A stretch of DNA of 64,000 nucleotides from Variovorax paradoxus NBRC 15149 (GCF_001591365.1 NZ_BCUT01000001.1:682001-746000), one strand, 5' to 3'; counted from the stretch's first letter, positions 1 to 8,754 are shown. Translations and numbers: made by a program. Notes: generated from the sequence alone by a model not told the origin.

Positions 1-846
1 AGCGCCGACAAGCTCACGCGCCTCATCGCCGAACGCCTGACCGAACGCTGGGGCCAGAACGTGGTGGTCGAGAACGTCGCGGGCGCCAGCGGCACCATCG
101 GCGCCGCGCGCGTGGCCAAGGCCACGGCCGACGGCCACACGCTGCTGCAGCAGGGCGAGGGCCTGACGCTCAACGCCATTCTTTTCGAGCGCCTGCCCTA
201 CGACGGGCAGAAGGCCTTCACGCCGGTGATCAAGGCGGTGGTCAATCCGCAGATCCTCGTGGTCAACCCGAAGACCGGCATCAACGACTTCCGCGGCTAC
301 CTGGCCCGCGCCAAGGCGCAGCCGCAGTCGATCAGCCTCGGCCTGCCGGGCAACGGCGGCATCGCCCACGTGGCACACGAGATGATTGCGCAGGACACCG
401 GGGCACAGGTGAACTACATCCCCTATTCGGGCGGCGGACCGGCCACCCTCGACGTGCTCGCCGGCCATGTGGACGCCACGCTGATCACGCTGGCGGCGGT
501 GACCGACCATGTGCGCGCCGGCAAGCTGCGTGCACTGGCCGTGACCACCGGCTATCGGTCGAGCGCCCTGCCGGACGTGCCGACCATGGCCGAGGCCGGC
601 CTGCCCGGCTTTGCCGTGGAGAGCTGGCAGGGCTACTTCGCGCCGGCCGGCACGCCCGCCGCGGTGGTGGCAAAGATCAACCGCGACATCCAGGCCGTGA
701 TCTCCGCGCCCGAAACCCAGGCGAAGCTGGAGGACATGGGCTTCAAGGTCGCAGGCGGCACACCTTCCGACATGGTGCGCACGCTGTCCGCCGAACGATT
801 GCGCTACGCGAAGACCATCCAGACGGCCGGCATCACGCTGCGCTGA
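1..846 (+). CDS. Bug-family (TctC-type) periplasmic binding protein, 5' end cut by window
   Basis: The reading frame is open from the first base, so the start codon and signal peptide lie outside the window; 281 codons remain. The segment VVENVAGASGTIG followed by GLPGNGGIAHVAHEM and a C-terminal lobe starting near SWQGYFAPAGTPA is the usual Bug/TctC pattern. These are periplasmic solute receptors for carboxylates and related small organic acids, and some serve tripartite tricarboxylate transporters. No tctA or tctB gene is next to it here, so it looks like an orphan receptor. The ligand cannot be read from the sequence. Confidence 0.9.
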   Translation, partial: SADKLTRLIAERLTERWGQNVVVENVAGASGTIGAARVAKATADGHTLLQQGEGLTLNAILFERLPYDGQKAFTPVIKAVVNPQILVVNPKTGINDFRGYLARAKAQPQSISLGLPGNGGIAHVAHEMIAQDTGAQVNYIPYSGGGPATLDVLAGHVDATLITLAAVTDHVRAGKLRALAVTTGYRSSALPDVPTMAEAGLPGFAVESWQGYFAPAGTPAAVVAKINRDIQAVISAPETQAKLEDMGFKVAGGTPSDMVRTLSAERLRYAKTIQTAGITLR

Positions 847-1151
847 CAACACCGGCGTTGGCCTTGGCAACCTGCCTGCCTGCTTGCGGTCAGGCGGACA
901 GGAGGCTTTGTCCCCCCACCTGGCGCCGGCAGTCACCGGATTTCGATGCATGGCCCCGGACTCGATTCGCCAGTTTCCCCAATGAAAAAGGGCGTCCGGC
1001 GATGAAATCGGACGCCCTGGGACTTTTTGTCGGTGTGAAATCGTCAGCGCAGGCGCAGCAGCGTATGTAGTCGGCAACCGCCTGCCCATGCCCAAGTACC
1101 GTCTGTGACCTGAGACCAGTAAGAAGTTGGGGCGCGGTCAAATCCAAACAG
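847..1151. other. Gene-free stretch between the Bug gene and the XRE regulator
   Basis: About 305 bases without a convincing gene. Short open frames on both strands lack ribosome binding sites and family resemblance. The only clear structure is the hairpin at 990-1028, listed separately. This is a plausible left edge of the accessory region that ends at the tRNA-Pro gene. Confidence 0.5.
990..1028 (+). terminator. Rho-independent terminator after the Bug gene
   Basis: A perfect 9-bp stem (GGGCGTCCG at 990-998 with CGGACGCCC at 1009-1017) is followed by TGGGACTTTTT. On the minus strand the same stem is followed by CTTTTTC, so it may also stop leftward transcription. Confidence 0.7.
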
Positions 1152-1427
1152 TCACTTGGGTTGCCGAGCCTTTTTTGGGGGCGCGTCCATACCCCTAAAG
1201 AACTCGGACGGTTGCAGGGAGAGGGCCTCCACGATCTTGAGGATGTTGACGAGGGCCAGATTGTGCTCGCCGCGCTCAATCCCACCCATGTAGCTCCTAT
1301 CGATTCCACAGGCATCGCCGAATGCCTCTTGTGAATATCCACGCTCCTTGCGCAGTCTCCGGACGTTCTCTCCGAAGCGAACAAGCTCTGGCACCTTCGT
1401 CTTGCTGGAGCCGCTTTCTTTAACCAT
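1152..1427 (-). CDS. Small XRE-family transcriptional regulator
   Basis: A 91-residue protein made of a single helix-turn-helix domain (about residues 15-75). Recognisable parts are VRRLRKERGYSQEAFGDACG and the recognition-helix region RSYMGGIERGE. Members of this family usually act as dimeric DNA-binding repressors. The start is uncertain: a longer in-frame form begins at 1463, but the family-like sequence begins after the ATG at 1427, and neither has a strong ribosome binding site. It is divergent from the XRE-cupin gene at 1499, with A/T-rich promoter-like sequence (TATAAA, TATATAG) between them. The two may be co-regulated, but no operator could be defined. Confidence 0.8.
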   Translation of the reverse strand: MVKESGSSKTKVPELVRFGENVRRLRKERGYSQEAFGDACGIDRSYMGGIERGEHNLALVNILKIVEALSLQPSEFFRGMDAPPKKARQPK

Positions 1428-1498
1428 GTTGCAATGGTCAAACTCGCCCGCATAAAACACCACGGGATATAAAATGCCGGTATATAGTTACCATCCAA

Positions 1499-2170
1499 AT
1501 GTCCCGTCCGTCTGTCGCTTCGCCATTCCCCACCCCACGGCCCATTCGGCTGCCGGCATCGGTCCTGCGCCCTCGGATTCCCGCATCGGTGGTGACCTTG
1601 CGCAGCGACCCTGCCCACCGCATCGGTCATCAGGTCCGCGCCTTGCGGATTGCTGCTGGCGCCTCTGGCGGAGAGCTGGCCGCCAGCTCGGGCGTCTCCC
1701 GCTCCATGCTCTCCCGCATCGAGCGCGGGCTTGTCTCTCCCTCTGTCGAAACCCTGGACCGGATCGCCAACGGCCTGGGCGTGCCCGTCTCCCGCTTCTT
1801 CAGCGACCAGACCAGCCGTACCGACTTCTCATTCGTTCCGGCTGGGAAGGGCATCCGGGTCGACCGCGTAGGCGCCGTCGCGGGCTATCGCTACGAACTG
1901 CTGGGCCATCAACTGTCGGGCAACCTATTCGTTGAGCCGTACCTGGTCACCTTGCTGCCGGAAGCGGAGCCCTACGTCACCTTTCAGCATCCGGGCATCA
2001 AGTTCCTGCACCTGTTGATGGGACGGGTGTCCTACCGCTACGGTGGCAGGGTGGTGAAGCTGGCCGCGGGAGATTCCCTGCAGTTCGACGCGACGGCGCT
2101 GCATGGGATCGAGGCCATCGAAGATGGGCCCGTGAGCTACCTGTCGGTGGTGTTCACGATGCGGGACTGA
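1499..2170 (+). CDS. XRE-type regulator with C-terminal cupin domain
   Basis: 223 residues. A helix-turn-helix domain at about residues 40-97 contains SRSMLSRIERGLVSPSVETL, the signature of the XRE-cupin (HipB/SutR-like) group. A cupin fold follows at about residues 145-218 with FLHLLMGRVSYRYGG and a late histidine (TALHGIEA). Regulators of this group sense a small ligand in the cupin and control nearby metabolic or transport genes. The first 35 residues are Pro/Arg-rich and atypical, so translation could begin further in. The downstream neighbour is only a gene fragment, so the target is not apparent. Confidence 0.85.
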   Translation: MSRPSVASPFPTPRPIRLPASVLRPRIPASVVTLRSDPAHRIGHQVRALRIAAGASGGELAASSGVSRSMLSRIERGLVSPSVETLDRIANGLGVPVSRFFSDQTSRTDFSFVPAGKGIRVDRVGAVAGYRYELLGHQLSGNLFVEPYLVTLLPEAEPYVTFQHPGIKFLHLLMGRVSYRYGGRVVKLAAGDSLQFDATALHGIEAIEDGPVSYLSVVFTMRD

Positions 2171-2191
2171 CGGCGCGCTCAGCGCAGTTGA

Positions 2192-2464
2192 ACCAGCCGC
2201 CCTCTTCCATGGCCGAGTGGCACCACGTTCAGCAACGCAGGTGGCAAGCTTGATACGAGCAACACCTTCACCGCGAATGTCGGCACGCTGGCGGGTGATA
2301 GCTCGGTGGATCTCTCCGTCGGCGGCGCCGTAGGCAACAGCAACGGCACCGTCTCTGCCGTCGGCGCGCTGGACGCCAATGGCGCAGGCGCGCTGAACAA
2401 CACCTCGGGCAAGTTGTTCGGCAATGAGCGCCGCCGTCTAGGGCAGATCAACCCGCCCGTGTAG
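2192..2464 (+). pseudogene. Fragment resembling a filamentous-haemagglutinin-type adhesin repeat
   Basis: After a TGA at 2189-2191 the plus strand stays open to a TAG at 2462 and encodes a Gly/Asn/Ser/Thr-rich stretch. It includes SNAGGKLDTSNTFTANVGTL and DLSVGGAVGNSNGTVSAVGA. Alternating short hydrophobic and Asn/Gly turns, and the GGKLDTSN phrase, are typical of the beta-helical repeats of FhaB/CdiA-like two-partner secretion proteins. There is no start codon, signal or secretion domain, and no tpsB partner is nearby, so this is interpreted as a decayed remnant. The repeat identification is by eye only. A different Gly/Ser-rich surface protein is possible. Confidence 0.45.
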
Positions 2465-2791
2465 AAGCTGTATCGCAGGGCTAGGTGTATGGAAGCGCCG
2501 CAAATTAAGCGCAGAAGAGTGTGGGGCGACAAGCTCAGCAGCTTGTGCGATCCGGGAGTGGTTAAGGCAACGAATCTAGGCGCACCGACCCCCTCCATTG
2601 ACGAAGCCCTCCTTTCAGAGGGCTCGACTTCTGAGCTTTACCGGCAGCGCCGCCTCCAGCATGGACGGGCGACCCCTATGCGAATGCGCTCAGTCGTTGC
2701 ACATATCGTATCAGATTCGCTGGATGCAAACACAGACGATCACCCCCGCAACCGCTCCCGTTCCGGGCGAGCGCTACGCATACAGCTTGGA
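2465..2791. other. Gene-free stretch between the adhesin remnant and the ATPase gene
   Basis: No convincing coding sequence. A hairpin at 2605-2624 (AGCCCTC/GAGGGCT) has no clear T-run. The area contains several short frames with mixed codon use unlike the flanking chromosome, consistent with accessory DNA. Confidence 0.4.
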
Positions 2792-4036
2792 TTATTTCCA
2801 GTCGGCCCAGCGCAGAAAAAATAGAAGGTACGGATCGCGAATGTCGAGCACGTCGTTCGCCGCGTCCCACTCGATGACCTGCCTGTTTTCTGCGTCGTTG
2901 GCGATATCAGAGATATGAACGCAGGCTCCGGTCACGCTCGATCCGCTGGGCGGGTCACCCTCGCAGAGGCTTGCGATGCGGCCTTGAAGATTTTGGTATC
3001 GAATCGTGAGTTCGGGCGGGTCGGCGGCTACCGCGCCGAGGATGATCGGGTACACATCCTTCACGGTGCCATCGAGCATTCGATACGAATTGCGGATCGT
3101 GCCGCGTGTCTTGGGCCCCTCTTTCAATTTCTCGACTGTGGACGAGTAGTCCGTGGTCATCATCGTTCGGCGGCAGCTTCGCGAGATTAGGTCGAGGTCC
3201 GCCTGAATGGTGACGGGCTCGGTCGTCCGTTCTTCCAAGCCCAGTTCGAAGCACGCACTGAGGCACAGCGACTGCATCAATTGAGGCGATCCCGCCGCCT
3301 CACGCGCGAAGGCTTCACTGAGCGCATCCGATGCCGTTGCATTCAGCGCCTCAAAACCCAACGTGGCGATCTTCTTGAGGTTGGGCACCGCCCAATAATC
3401 AAAATCGAGCTTGAATATCCGTCCGCGCAAATCGGAGTTCGCGCGCAGCACGTCATCGGAGTGATAAGGCACCGCCGCGCATATGAACCGGACGCCGCCA
3501 CGGATCGCCTCCTTGATCTCATTCGCGACCTGCTGCTGCACGGCGGCGGGGATGTAGTGGAAGTCGTCGATGAACACAACGAAGTCCGTGCCGCCAAGTT
3601 CCTTGATCAGCAATTGAAGGTAGTCCGGTGCGTAGTCCGTCGAAGTCCCTTCGGTCTTAGTCCACGCCCCGGATGCAGAGGCCTCCCCGGATACCACCAG
3701 CGGAACCCCGGTCGCCCCCTTGGCTCCGATCGTCCCCGTGAACCCGCTCCCGCCCGTAGTCGACCCCCTTGTGGGTGTGCCGATGATTCCGAACACCCGG
3801 TCCCATAGTTTTGCGGGACTGTCGGCGCCAGCGCCTGTCACCTGAATGAGGTTCTCTTTGCCGAGGGTCTTTTCAATGAAGACCGTCTTGCCCGATTTCG
3901 AAGGCCCGGACAGCGAAACCACCGCAGCGCCCGTTTCCAGCGCCTGTCGGAGGGTCTTGGTGGCCTCTTTCAGGTGATCATCGATAAACGTCACCTCTGG
4001 CAACTTGTTCGGCGTGAAAACTTCACTGGCGCGCAT
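2792..4036 (-). CDS. Stand-alone P-loop (AAA/STAND-like) ATPase of the accessory region
   Basis: 414 residues, soluble. A Walker A motif GPSKSGKT lies at residues 44-51 and a Walker B stretch FVVFIDDFH at 152-160, followed by a sensor-like segment ending in RANSDLRGR near 205. Between the two is a Gly/Thr-rich, low-complexity loop (about 88-127). The N-terminal run FTPNKLPEVTFIDD just before the P-loop recalls a family of lone ATPases that I associate with mobile and defence regions; this is recollection, not a search result. CGGAG lies five bases before the ATG at 4036, a good ribosome binding site. There is no partner gene. It sits between an adhesin fragment and the 3' end of tRNA-Pro, so transfer is likely. 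Function is unknown; phage defence is one possibility. Confidence 0.75.
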   Translation of the reverse strand: MRASEVFTPNKLPEVTFIDDHLKEATKTLRQALETGAAVVSLSGPSKSGKTVFIEKTLGKENLIQVTGAGADSPAKLWDRVFGIIGTPTRGSTTGGSGFTGTIGAKGATGVPLVVSGEASASGAWTKTEGTSTDYAPDYLQLLIKELGGTDFVVFIDDFHYIPAAVQQQVANEIKEAIRGGVRFICAAVPYHSDDVLRANSDLRGRIFKLDFDYWAVPNLKKIATLGFEALNATASDALSEAFAREAAGSPQLMQSLCLSACFELGLEERTTEPVTIQADLDLISRSCRRTMMTTDYSSTVEKLKEGPKTRGTIRNSYRMLDGTVKDVYPIILGAVAADPPELTIRYQNLQGRIASLCEGDPPSGSSVTGACVHISDIANDAENRQVIEWDAANDVLDIRDPYLLFFLRWADWK

Positions 4037-4087
4037 AACGTCTCCGGGTTGTTCGAAATGTTGAGGCGCCGTCGAAACGCAGCGTTT

Positions 4088-4106
4088 TAGGACAAATCTA
4101 GGACAA
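4088..4106. repeat. Short direct repeat beside tRNA-Pro
   Basis: TAGGACAA occurs at 4088-4095 and again at 4099-4106, between the ATPase start and the tRNA. Closely spaced direct repeats at a tRNA 3' flank could be integrase arm sites or an attachment-site trace. No second copy at the other end of the accessory region was found by eye. Confidence 0.3.
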
Positions 4107-4117
4107 GGGAACGCAGA

Positions 4118-4156
4118 AATGACAAAGGGGTTAGCAGATACTTACCTGCTAACCCC
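4118..4156 (-). terminator. Terminator of the tRNA-Pro gene
   Basis: A perfect 11-bp stem (GGGGTTAGCAG 4127-4137 with CTGCTAACCCC 4146-4156, 8-base loop) lies 10 bases beyond the tRNA 3' end and is followed on the minus strand by TTTGTCATTTC. Confidence 0.7.
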
Positions 4157-4165
4157 CGTCAATAC

Positions 4166-4242
4166 TGGTCGGTGTGAAAGGATTCGAACCTTCGACCCCT
4201 TGCACCCCATGCAAGTGCGCTACCAGGCTGCGCCACACACCG
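4166..4242 (-). tRNA. tRNA-Pro (anticodon GGG)
   Basis: 77 bases with a CGGTGTG/CACACCG acceptor stem, a discriminator A and an encoded CCA (4168-4166). The D-arm GCGCAGCCTGGTAGCGC, an anticodon stem CTTGC/GCAAG with loop ATGGGGT (anticodon GGG), and a T-arm with GGTTCGAATCC are all present. It ends transcription from the MerR side and flanks accessory DNA on its 3' side, a common integration target. Confidence 0.95.
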
Positions 4243-4268
4243 AAGCTCTCAATTATAGCCGGCTGAAA

Positions 4269-4751
4269 TCACCGTCCGACGGTCAGCAGCTCACGAATTT
4301 CAAAAAGCTCGCGCCGCAGGTGCAGCAACTGCGACGGATCGACCGTGCGAGGGGCTGTCTTGGGCTCGGCCTCGGGGCCGGTCTTGTCTTCTTCCTGGTG
4401 GATGATGGCCGCGTCGAATTCTTCCTGGTCGATCTCGACGGCCTCCATGCCTTCGAGCGGCACCACGCCGGCCTTGCGCCGGTCGCGTTCACCCTGCACG
4501 AGTTCTTGCAGTTTGTTGCGCGCGCCGCTGATGGTGAAGCCCTGGTCGTAGAGCAGGTCGCGGATGCGGCGGATCATGAGCACCTCGTGGTGCTGGTAGT
4601 AGCGCCGGTTGCCGCGCCGCTTCATGGGCCGCAGCTGCGTGAACTCCTGCTCCCAATAGCGCAGCACGTGCGGCTTGACGCCGCAAAGCTCGCCCACCTC
4701 ACCGATGGTGAAGTAGCGTTTGACGGGAATGGGCGGGAGCGTTTTCTCCAT
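4269..4751 (-). CDS. MerR-family transcriptional regulator downstream of ihfA
   Basis: 160 residues. The N-terminal winged helix-turn-helix (about residues 10-80) contains YFTIGEVGELCGVKPHVLRY, followed by the MKRRGNRRYY wing and a helical dimerisation segment. The C-terminal half is acidic and lacks the cysteines of metal-sensing MerR proteins, so a metal sensor is unlikely. A MerR-like gene after ihfA is standard in proteobacteria of this group, and the spacing to ihfA is 65 bases. The start at 4751 was chosen over 4760 because family members start shortly before a KRYFTIGEV segment; both are possible. Its regulon is not known to me. Confidence 0.85.
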   Translation of the reverse strand: MEKTLPPIPVKRYFTIGEVGELCGVKPHVLRYWEQEFTQLRPMKRRGNRRYYQHHEVLMIRRIRDLLYDQGFTISGARNKLQELVQGERDRRKAGVVPLEGMEAVEIDQEEFDAAIIHQEEDKTGPEAEPKTAPRTVDPSQLLHLRRELFEIRELLTVGR

Positions 4752-4816
4752 TGAAATCAAGACCGTGCGCGGGAAACCTTAGAGATTACTCTACGCACGC
4801 GCCGGGCACCAAGCAC

Positions 4817-5188
4817 TTATTCGGCGCCCAGGCTCCACTCGACCTCGGAAGTGCCGCTCTGCTCGATGCTTCCGTGGATTTGTTCCTTGAGCTTGGCGCT
4901 CGCATGGAAGGTGGCGACGCGGCGCTCGCCGATGGGAATGGCCTCGCCGGTGCGCGGGTTGCGGCCCGGCCGCGGCGCCTTCACGCGGATCTGGAAGTTG
5001 CCGAAACCCGAGATCTTGACGTCGGTGCCCTCGATCAGGCTGTTGGCGATGAGGTCGAAAAACGCCTCGACCATGTCCTTGGATTCGCGCTTGTTGAGGC
5101 CGATCTGCTCGAACAGCAGGTCGGCCAGGTGCGCCTTGGTGAGTGCGGGCGTTTCGAGGGCTTCGAGCGTGAATTCCGCAGCGTTCAT
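4817..5188 (-). CDS. ihfA: Integration host factor subunit alpha
   Basis: 123 residues of the HU/IHF family. The DNA-bending arm is visible as GFGNFQIRVKAPRPGRNPRT, with the intercalating proline at position 78 in GRNPRTGE. IHF is a sequence-specific, DNA-bending heterodimer with IhfB, used in recombination, replication and sigma-54 promoters. The gene follows pheT directly. A candidate ATG at 5194 overlaps the pheT stop (TGATG), but GAGAGG sits nine bases before the ATG at 5188, which was therefore preferred. A roughly 20-residue acidic C-terminal tail extends beyond the E. coli protein. Confidence 0.95.
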   Translation of the reverse strand: MNAAEFTLEALETPALTKAHLADLLFEQIGLNKRESKDMVEAFFDLIANSLIEGTDVKISGFGNFQIRVKAPRPGRNPRTGEAIPIGERRVATFHASAKLKEQIHGSIEQSGTSEVEWSLGAE

Positions 5189-5193
5189 TCTCA

Positions 5194-7635
5194 TCAACCT
5201 CTCAGGCGTGCGCCGAGTCTGGCGCTCAGTTGTTCGACGACGGCGCGCACGGCGGGTTCCACCTGCTCGTCGGTCAGCGTGGCGCTGTCGTCCTGGAAGC
5301 TCAGGCGGACCGCCATGCTTTTCTCCCCTTGCGCCAGGCCGCCAGATGCCGGCGCCGCGCCGTCGCGCGCGGGTTGCGGACGGTAGATGTCGAACAGCGT
5401 GGCGTCGCGCAGCAGCCCCTGCCCCGCTGCCGCCGATTGGATGGCCTGCATCAACGCATTGTGCGTGACGGCTTCGGCCACCACCACCGCAATGTCGCGC
5501 TCCACGGCCTGGTGCTTGGGCACTGGCCGGGCCACGGGCACGGGGCGCGCGGCGACGGCGTCGAGGTCGAGTTCGAACAGCACCGGCGCCAGCGCGAAGT
5601 CCCACTTCTGGCGCCAGCGCGGATGCAACTCGCCGACGAAGCCGATGGCCTTGCCGTCGACCAGCACGCGCGCCGAGCGGCCGGGGTGCAGGGCCGGATG
5701 CTCGGCCGGCTCGAAGCTGGCCACCCGCGGTGCGAGCAGCGCTTCGACGTCGCCCTTGGCATCGTAGAAGTCGACGCGCTGCGGCTTGCCGTCCCAGCGC
5801 GCTTCTTCCGCATCGCCCCAGGCGAGGCCGGCCACGCGCATGGGCTGGTCGACGCCGCGCACGGTGCTGTCGGTGGTCGCCACGCTGTCGTCGCGCATGA
5901 ACACGCGGCCCACCTCGAACACGCGCACGCGCGGCGCCTTGCGGTCGAGGTTGAACTTGAGCACCTGCAGCAGCGAGCCCAGCAGGGACGAGCGCATCAC
6001 GCTCATCTGGCTGGCAATGGGGTTGAGGAGCCTCACCGGATTGGCATTGCCGGCCAGGTCCTGTTCCCAGTGCGCCTCGACAAAACTGAAGTTGATGGTT
6101 TCCTGGTAGCCGAGCGCTGCCAGGCTGCGGCGCACCGCGAAGCGGCTGCGCCGGGCCTCGGGCCGCACGCGCGCGGTGATGGGCGCGAGCGGTGCGTTGG
6201 TCGGCAGGTTGTTGAAGCCGATCAGGCGCGCCACCTCTTCGATCAGGTCTTCCTCGATCAAGAGGTCGAAGCGGTGCGGCGGCGGCGTGACGGTCAAGGT
6301 GCCCTCGCCTTCGCGCAGCGCAAAGCCGAGGCGGCGCAGCGCGTCGGCGCATTGCGCCTGCGTGAGCGGCATGCCGATGACGCGCGCGGCACGCGCCACG
6401 CGCAGCGTGACGGGCATGGCCTCGGGCACGTTCAGGATCTTGTCGTCCATGGCGCCGGCCTGGCCGCCGCAGATCTCGACGATGAGCTGCGTGATGCGCT
6501 CGATGATTTCCACCGTGCGGCTCGGATCGACACCGCGCTCGTAGCGGTGGCCCGCATCGGTCGAGAAGTTGAAGCGGCGCGAGCGGCCCTGGACGGCCTC
6601 GGGCCACCAGAACGCGGCCTCCACGTAGATGTTGCGCGTGTCGTCGGACACCGAGGTGGCATCGCCGCCCATGATGCCGGCGAGCGATTCGACGGCCTCG
6701 TCGTCGGCAATCACGCCGACCTTCTCGTCCACGCTGATGGTGTTGCCGTTCAGCAGCTTGAGCTGCTCGCCCGCCTTGCCCCAGCGCACCGTGAGGCCGC
6801 CGTGGATCTTGTCGAGGTCGAAGATGTGGCTGGGCTGGCCGTACTCGAACATGACGTAGTTCGAGATGTCGACCAGCGGCGTCACGCTGCGCTGGCCGCA
6901 GCGCGCGAGCCGATCGACCATCCAGGCCGGCGTGGCCACCTGGGTGTTCACGCCGCGCACGATGCGGCCCGAAAAACGGCCGCAGAGCTCGGGCGCTTCC
7001 ACCTTGACCGGCAGCACGTCGGCAAACGATGCGGCCACCGGCGCGATGGCGGGCGTCTTGAGCGGTGCACCGGTGAGTGCCGCGAGCTCGCGCGCCACGC
7101 CGTACACGCTCAGGCCGTGCGCGAGGTTGGGCGTGAGCTTGAGCGTGAGCAGCGCGTCGTCGAGCTTGAGCACGTCGCGCACATCGGCGCCAATGGGTGC
7201 GTCGGCATCGAGCTCGAGCAGGCCGCCGTGGTCTTCGCTGAGCTTGAGCTCGCGCGCCGAGCACAGCATGCCCTGGCTTTCGACGCCGCGCAGCTTGCCG
7301 AGCTTGATGAGAAAGGGCTTGCCGTCTTCACCGGGCGGCAGTTCGGCGCCGACCAGCGCGCAGGGCACTTTGATGCCGACGCGCGCATTGGGCGCACCGC
7401 ACACGATGTTGAGCAAGGCGCCCTGCCCCGCGTCGACCTGGCACACACGCAGGCGGTCGGCATTGGGATGCTGCACGGCTTCCTTGATTTCGCCGACCAC
7501 GATGCGGCTGAAGGGCGGCGCCACGGGGCGGCGCTCTTCGACCTCGAAGCCGCCCATGGTGAGCGTTTCGGCCAGCTCGGCGCTGCCAAGGGGCGGATTG
7601 CAGAACTCGCGCAGCCAGGATTCCGGGAATTGCAT
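5194..7635 (-). CDS. pheT: Phenylalanyl-tRNA synthetase beta subunit
   Basis: 813 residues, the normal length. Domains follow the known order: an OB-fold tRNA-binding domain (about residues 40-150), B3/B4 (about 210-400, the editing region), B5 (about 405-480), the catalytic-like core, and the anticodon-binding FDX-ACB domain at the C-terminus (about 715-813). With PheS it forms the cytoplasmic alpha2-beta2 enzyme that charges tRNA-Phe and hydrolyses mischarged Tyr-tRNA-Phe. It lies 42 bases after pheS and overlaps the ihfA start region by one base, so it is translated within the same operon. Nothing is unusual in the sequence. Confidence 0.97.
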   Translation of the reverse strand: MQFPESWLREFCNPPLGSAELAETLTMGGFEVEERRPVAPPFSRIVVGEIKEAVQHPNADRLRVCQVDAGQGALLNIVCGAPNARVGIKVPCALVGAELPPGEDGKPFLIKLGKLRGVESQGMLCSARELKLSEDHGGLLELDADAPIGADVRDVLKLDDALLTLKLTPNLAHGLSVYGVARELAALTGAPLKTPAIAPVAASFADVLPVKVEAPELCGRFSGRIVRGVNTQVATPAWMVDRLARCGQRSVTPLVDISNYVMFEYGQPSHIFDLDKIHGGLTVRWGKAGEQLKLLNGNTISVDEKVGVIADDEAVESLAGIMGGDATSVSDDTRNIYVEAAFWWPEAVQGRSRRFNFSTDAGHRYERGVDPSRTVEIIERITQLIVEICGGQAGAMDDKILNVPEAMPVTLRVARAARVIGMPLTQAQCADALRRLGFALREGEGTLTVTPPPHRFDLLIEEDLIEEVARLIGFNNLPTNAPLAPITARVRPEARRSRFAVRRSLAALGYQETINFSFVEAHWEQDLAGNANPVRLLNPIASQMSVMRSSLLGSLLQVLKFNLDRKAPRVRVFEVGRVFMRDDSVATTDSTVRGVDQPMRVAGLAWGDAEEARWDGKPQRVDFYDAKGDVEALLAPRVASFEPAEHPALHPGRSARVLVDGKAIGFVGELHPRWRQKWDFALAPVLFELDLDAVAARPVPVARPVPKHQAVERDIAVVVAEAVTHNALMQAIQSAAAGQGLLRDATLFDIYRPQPARDGAAPASGGLAQGEKSMAVRLSFQDDSATLTDEQVEPAVRAVVEQLSARLGARLRG

Positions 7636-7677
7636 CTCTTCGATCTCGTATTCGTATTTATTTCTATGGACGGGTGC

Positions 7678-8754
7678 TTACTGGAACTGCGAGAGAAAGC
7701 GCAAGTCGCCGTCGAAGAACAGCCGCAGGTCGTTCACGCCGTAGCGCAGCATGGTGAGCCGGTCGGGGCCCATGCCAAAGGCAAAGCCGATGTAGCGCTC
7801 GGGGTCCAGCCCCATGTTGCGCACCACGTTCGGATGCACCTGGCCCGAGCCCGCCACTTCGAGCCAGCGGCCGGCCAGCGGGCCGCTCGCAAACTGGATG
7901 TCGATCTCGGCACTGGGCTCGGTGAACGGGAAGAAGCTCGGGCGGAAACGCAGCACGAGGTCGTCGCTCTCGAAGAAGGTGCGGCAGAAGTCGGTGAACA
8001 CCACCTTCAGGTCCTTGAAGCTCACGTTCTCGCCGAGCCACAGGCCTTCGCACTGGTGGAACATCGGCGAGTGCGTGGCGTCGCTGTCGACGCGGTAGGT
8101 GCGGCCCGGCGCAATCACGCGGATCTCGGGCGCCTTGACGGTGCCGGTGGCGTCGGCCGCGGCGGCCGCGAATTCGGCCGCGTACTTCTTGATGTGCTGA
8201 TGCGCATAGCGCACCTGCATCGGGCTGGTGTGCGGACGCAGGTTGTAGGGAATGCCGTCGTCGCCGTTGAGGTCGACGTAGAAGGTGTCCTGCATCGAGC
8301 GCGCCGGGTGGTTCGGCGGGTTGTTGAGCGAGGTGAAGCTGTGCCAGTCGCTCTCGATCTCGGGGCCGTCGGCCACGTCGAAGCCCATGCTCGAGAAGAT
8401 CTCCTCGATGCGCTCCAGCGTGCGGCTCACGGGATGCAGGCCGCCCGGAATGCGGCGCCGGCCGGGCAGGCTCACGTCGAGCGCCTCGGCGCGCAGCTGC
8501 AGCGAAAGCTCTTCGTCGGCGAGCTGCTGGCGTCGATCAGTCAGCGCGGCTTCGATGGCCTGCTTGGCCACGTTGATGGCGGCGCCGCGCGACTTCTTCT
8601 CGTCGACGCTGAGCGCGGCCATGCCCTTCATGAGCTCGGTGATGCGGCCCGACTTGCCGAGGAACTGGGCCTTGGCGTTTTCGAGCTCGGCGGGCGTTTT
8701 CGCTTCGGCGAAGGCGGCGCGGGCGGTGGCGACAAGGGAGTCCAACTCGTTCAT
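7678..8754 (-). CDS. pheS: Phenylalanyl-tRNA synthetase alpha subunit
   Basis: 358 residues. Class II synthetase motifs are clear: [11 protein letters not shown] (motif 1 region), [18 protein letters not shown] (motif 2) and [14 protein letters not shown] (motif 3). An N-terminal coiled coil (residues 1-85) binds tRNA-Phe. The catalytic subunit forms Phe-AMP and transfers Phe. The ATG at 8754 gives the family start MNELDSLV; the ribosome binding site is weak. A terminator-like hairpin with a T-run lies between rplT and this gene, so expression may be set by read-through, as in the E. coli operon. Confidence 0.97.
   Translation of the reverse strand: MNELDSLVATARAAFAEAKTPAELENAKAQFLGKSGRITELMKGMAALSVDEKKSRGAAINVAKQAIEAALTDRRQQLADEELSLQLRAEALDVSLPGRRRIPGGLHPVSRTLERIEEIFSSMGFDVADGPEIESDWHSFTSLNNPPNHPARSMQDTFYVDLNGDDGIPYNLRPHTSPMQVRYAHQHIKKYAAEFAAAAADATGTVKAPEIRVIAPGRTYRVDSDATHSPMFHQCEGLWLGENVSFKDLKVVFTDFCRTFFESDDLVLRFRPSFFPFTEPSAEIDIQFASGPLAGRWLEVAGSGQVHPNVVRNMGLDPERYIGFAFGMGPDRLTMLRYGVNDLRLFFDGDLRFLSQFQ

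Noticed and set aside
858..1070. Short plus-strand frame after the first Bug gene
   Set aside because: It has no ribosome binding site, runs through the terminator hairpin and resembles nothing.
4119..4754. Plus-strand open frame running through the tRNA-Pro gene
   Set aside because: It contains the antisense of the tRNA and of merR; such frames are classical false calls.
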